In this document: one piece after another, positions 6,302-8,506 of the stretch
Position numbering within the stretch: position 1 is the first letter of the stretch
Layout of the letters: each line of letters opens with the position of its first letter
Notes under the pieces: generated by a model
What the model saw: only the letters and a program-made list of their open reading frames with translations
The model's database searches: none
Told to the model about the DNA's origin: nothing
Assembly (NCBI GenBank): GCA_023134875.1
Contig: JAGLUH010000435.1
Coordinates: 1-8,506, forward strand
Length of the DNA: 8,506 nt
Origin: Candidatus Zixiibacteriota bacterium
Lineage (GTDB): Bacteria; Zixibacteria; MSB-5A5; CAIYYT01
Reading direction: 5' to 3'
Translations under genes and position numbers: made by a program

Positions 6302-8506
6302 ATGATGGTTCACAGAGGGATTATAACCATCCTACTCGCTTTTTTGGTTCTGACGGTTTCCGCCGTCGCTCAGGATCCCGATCCCGGTCTGCCGGACACG
6401 GTGAGGATTGACAGCGTTGCCACAGTTGCCGGTGTCGATGTTGGTGTGCCGGTGACCTTGTGGAACGATGAGAACCTGGGCGGTTACACATTGCCTTTCA
6501 TCTGGGATTCAGCCGATATATCGATCGATTCGGTCTCCTACATCGGCACGCGGATTCCCCCAAGTGCCATGTTGACTTTGAATCTCGATAATCCCAACCG
6601 TAAGGTACTGATGGGAATGGTCGATTTCAGCGGTTTGAATCCCCTGCCACCGGGTGACGGGCTGCTATTCACCATCTGGTTCGCGGTGCCGTCAGGGACA
6701 CCGGATCAGTTTGTCAGCATTGATTCTTCCTTCTATCCTCCGGCGGGAACCTTTACTCTGGCACCGCAGACTGGAGGATCGGTAACGCCCCAGTTCATAG
6801 CAGGCCAGATTAAGATCGGTGATCCTCAGCCACCGCCGGTGATTGTGCTCAGTAACGGCTCATTCGTCTTCAATGCGGAGGTGGGTGGCGGTAATCCCAC
6901 CTCGCAGGTGCAGACAATTACTAACGGCGGCGGGCAGACCTTAAACTGGCAGACGGCCTGGAGTTCCGCCTGGTTGGGGGTCAACCCGAATCAGGGAACG
7001 GCACCTTCCACCGTTGTGATCACAGCCAACATTGCCGGCCTGTCGGCGGGCACCTACTATGATACGGTAGTGGTGACGGCGGCGGGAGCCACCAACAGTC
7101 CTCAGGAATTCACCGTGACCCTGAATCTAACCGTACCACCACCAATTATTTATCTTGAACCCGACAGTTTTTACTTCCAGTCGCTCCAGGATGATGTCAA
7201 TCCTGATTCACAACAGTTGCTGATTGACAATATCGGCCAAGGCACCTTGAACTGGACGGCGACCGAGAACGCCACCTGGCTGACACTGTCCGCCTATGCC
7301 GGCGTCGGTACGGCAGTGATTGATGTCATGGTTGATAATGCCGGTTTGGGGCCGGGTGTCTATACCGAGCAGATCGTGGTCAGCGATCCGACCGCCACCA
7401 ACGATCCGCAGTATGCGATTGTCGTCTTCGAGATTTTCTCCGCCTATCCGGTAATCTGGGCCGAACCGGAATCGTTCTATGCTGTCGGTTCCGGTACCCA
7501 GGACCCCTATGATCGTACTCTCCTGATTCACAACAACGGCGGGGGTATCATGGACTGGACGGTCAGCGAGCCGGTAGACTGGATGTCGGTTGACATCGAC
7601 ACCGGCTCGGCGGTTCAGGGCGATCCCGGCGTGGTTATTGTGTCCTTTGACGGTTCGCAGGTCTACTTTGGTCAGCATCATTCCGAGATTACCATCACCT
7701 CCGGCAACGCCGCCAACTCGCCGGTAACAATACCGGTTACCTTCTGGAAGATGGAGGTGCCACAGCGACTGTATGTCAGCACGAACAATCTGTATTTTAC
7801 CGGCGTCGAATGTGGCCTCTACGGTGGTATTGATCCACAGTACATTATGATTACTGCTGCGACCGCAACACCTCCCCTCAACTGGACAGCCACCTACGGT
7901 GCTTCTTGGCTGACAGTCGCGCCGCTGCAGGGATACAATGCCTCCACGGTTACAGTCGAGGTTGATCCTATTGGCCTGGCGCCGGGAGTATATGAAGATA
8001 CTATTGTCATTTCTTCGCTCACGGCGATCAACCCGTCGGAGAAAGTAGCGGTTACGCTGACGATCCTGCCATCACCGTCGAATGCCGATCTGGGAATGTC
8101 GGTTGATTCACTGGTCTACGTCTTTTGTTACACTCTGGTAGGTTCGACTGACCTGACGGTCACGATGTTCGCGGTGGGTGGTGGCTGTCTCGACTGGCAG
8201 GCAAGCGCTACGGTACCCTGGTTGACACCGCTCCCCGATACCGGTACGACGATGGGTGACCTGACGATACGAGGCGATGCGGTGGGACTGTCCCTCGGCA
8301 AGTATGAGGGCGATCTGATCTTCACGTCAACCACAGCGCCCAACACGCCGCTGACTCTGCCGGTTGATCTGTGGGTCTACACGATGGGTGATGCCAACGG
8401 TGACGCATTGGTAAATGTCACTGATATTGTTTACCTTCTTGATTATATTTTCGCCGGCGGCCCGGCGCCGATACCCTTGCCTTTTGTCGGTGATGCCGAC
8501 TGCACG
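6302..8506 (+). CDS. Exported cohesin-like, five-BACON-repeat, dockerin protein (3' end beyond window)
   Basis: An open frame of 735 codons with no stop before the window ends. The signal peptide is residues 1-23 (MMVHR, hydrophobic core ITILLAFLVLTV, cleavage AVA|QD). Residues about 32-178 resemble a cohesin-like beta domain: TVRIDSV, VPVTLWNDENLGGYTLPF, PPGDGLLFTIWF and a closing FIAGQIKIG. Five repeats follow (about 180-281, 282-383, 384-488, 489-593, 594-694). Each has an (L/M)(N/D)W strand and a second W(L/M) about 8-10 residues later, for example TLNWTATENATWLTL, as in BACON-type immunoglobulin-like domains. At 696 a type I dockerin starts; its first calcium loop DANGDALVNVTD (697-708) has every expected ligand position, and the second loop begins at GDAD near the window end. 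Expected to act outside the cytoplasm, in adhesion, carbohydrate binding or surface assembly; no enzyme domain is seen. Architecture is well supported; the ligand is unknown. Confidence 0.9.
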   Translation, partial: MMVHRGIITILLAFLVLTVSAVAQDPDPGLPDTVRIDSVATVAGVDVGVPVTLWNDENLGGYTLPFIWDSADISIDSVSYIGTRIPPSAMLTLNLDNPNRKVLMGMVDFSGLNPLPPGDGLLFTIWFAVPSGTPDQFVSIDSSFYPPAGTFTLAPQTGGSVTPQFIAGQIKIGDPQPPPVIVLSNGSFVFNAEVGGGNPTSQVQTITNGGGQTLNWQTAWSSAWLGVNPNQGTAPSTVVITANIAGLSAGTYYDTVVVTAAGATNSPQEFTVTLNLTVPPPIIYLEPDSFYFQSLQDDVNPDSQQLLIDNIGQGTLNWTATENATWLTLSAYAGVGTAVIDVMVDNAGLGPGVYTEQIVVSDPTATNDPQYAIVVFEIFSAYPVIWAEPESFYAVGSGTQDPYDRTLLIHNNGGGIMDWTVSEPVDWMSVDIDTGSAVQGDPGVVIVSFDGSQVYFGQHHSEITITSGNAANSPVTIPVTFWKMEVPQRLYVSTNNLYFTGVECGLYGGIDPQYIMITAATATPPLNWTATYGASWLTVAPLQGYNASTVTVEVDPIGLAPGVYEDTIVISSLTAINPSEKVAVTLTILPSPSNADLGMSVDSLVYVFCYTLVGSTDLTVTMFAVGGGCLDWQASATVPWLTPLPDTGTTMGDLTIRGDAVGLSLGKYEGDLIFTSTTAPNTPLTLPVDLWVYTMGDANGDALVNVTDIVYLLDYIFAGGPAPIPLPFVGDADCT
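6839..8383 (+). repeat. Five tandem BACON-like protein repeats, about 101-105 codons each
   Basis: The units start at about 6839, 7145, 7451, 7766 and 8081. Shared marks are an opening strand (SNGSFVF, EPDSFYF, EPESFYA, STNNLYF, SVDSLVY), the paired tryptophans (LNW...AWL, LNW...TWL, MDW...DWM, LNW...SWL, LDW...PWL), a G-x-Y or similar turn, and a closing strand near N(S/D/T)P. The repeats have diverged at DNA level, so recent duplication is not indicated. Unit 5 has two cysteines and unit 4 has one, absent from units 1-3. Confidence 0.8.
8384..8506 (+). other. Type I dockerin module, first half
   Basis: The last 41 codons of the exported protein read GDANGDALVNVTDIVYLLDYIF, then AGGPAPIPLP, then GDADC. 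The first EF-hand-like loop has Asp697, Asn699, Asp701, Asn705 and Asp708 in the canonical calcium-binding order. The start of the second duplicated segment is visible and the remainder lies beyond the window. This version, with GGPAP between the two loops, is common in proteins of uncultured FCB bacteria (general knowledge). Confidence 0.85.

Noticed and set aside
7208..7681. Minus-strand 157-codon frame inside the BACON-repeat gene
   Set aside because: It is antisense to a well-supported coding frame with clear domain repeats, and it shows no recognisable domain of its own.

Overview
The window looks like chromosomal DNA from an uncultured bacterium of the FCB group, possibly candidate phylum Zixibacteria or a relative. 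This is an inference from the protein styles present: a secreted protein with a cohesin-like N-terminus, BACON-type repeats and a dockerin of the form GDANGDALVNVTDIVYLL, plus stand-alone HDOD and GAF/receiver signalling proteins. No rRNA, tRNA, CRISPR array, insertion sequence or phage gene was seen.

Left part (1-5267), all on the minus strand and read from right to left: a 49-residue two-helix membrane protein (5118-5267); an 836-residue protein with three membrane helices, three GAF-like domains and a C-terminal receiver domain that lacks its phospho-acceptor aspartate (2541-5051); an HDOD gene interrupted by a frameshift, so that it reads as two overlapping ORFs (2015-2467 and 1665-2018); and two tandem 'core' MetE-like methyltransferase genes that overlap by 8 nt (544-1521, and 1-551, which runs off the window). 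The signalling genes are separated by 66 and 73 nt and could be one transcript. The MetE pair starts after a 143-nt gap and may have its own promoter. The first MetE paralogue has a degenerate zinc site (His to Trp, Glu to Asp). The visible part of the second looks normal.

Middle (5268-6301): a divergent intergenic region, then an orphan 119-residue plus-strand gene with a good Shine-Dalgarno sequence (5586-5945), then a 356-nt AT-rich leader region with a small hairpin just upstream of the next ribosome binding site.

Right part (6302-8506), plus strand: a large open-ended gene for an exported multidomain protein: signal peptide, cohesin-like domain, five BACON-like repeats of about 100 residues, and the first half of a type I dockerin. 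It continues past the window.

The most unusual points are the receiver without an acceptor aspartate on a membrane GAF protein with no kinase, the MetE-like paralogue with an altered metal site coupled to a normal partner, the broken HDOD gene, and a cohesin-like and a dockerin module on one polypeptide. No complete new defence or mobile system is visible.
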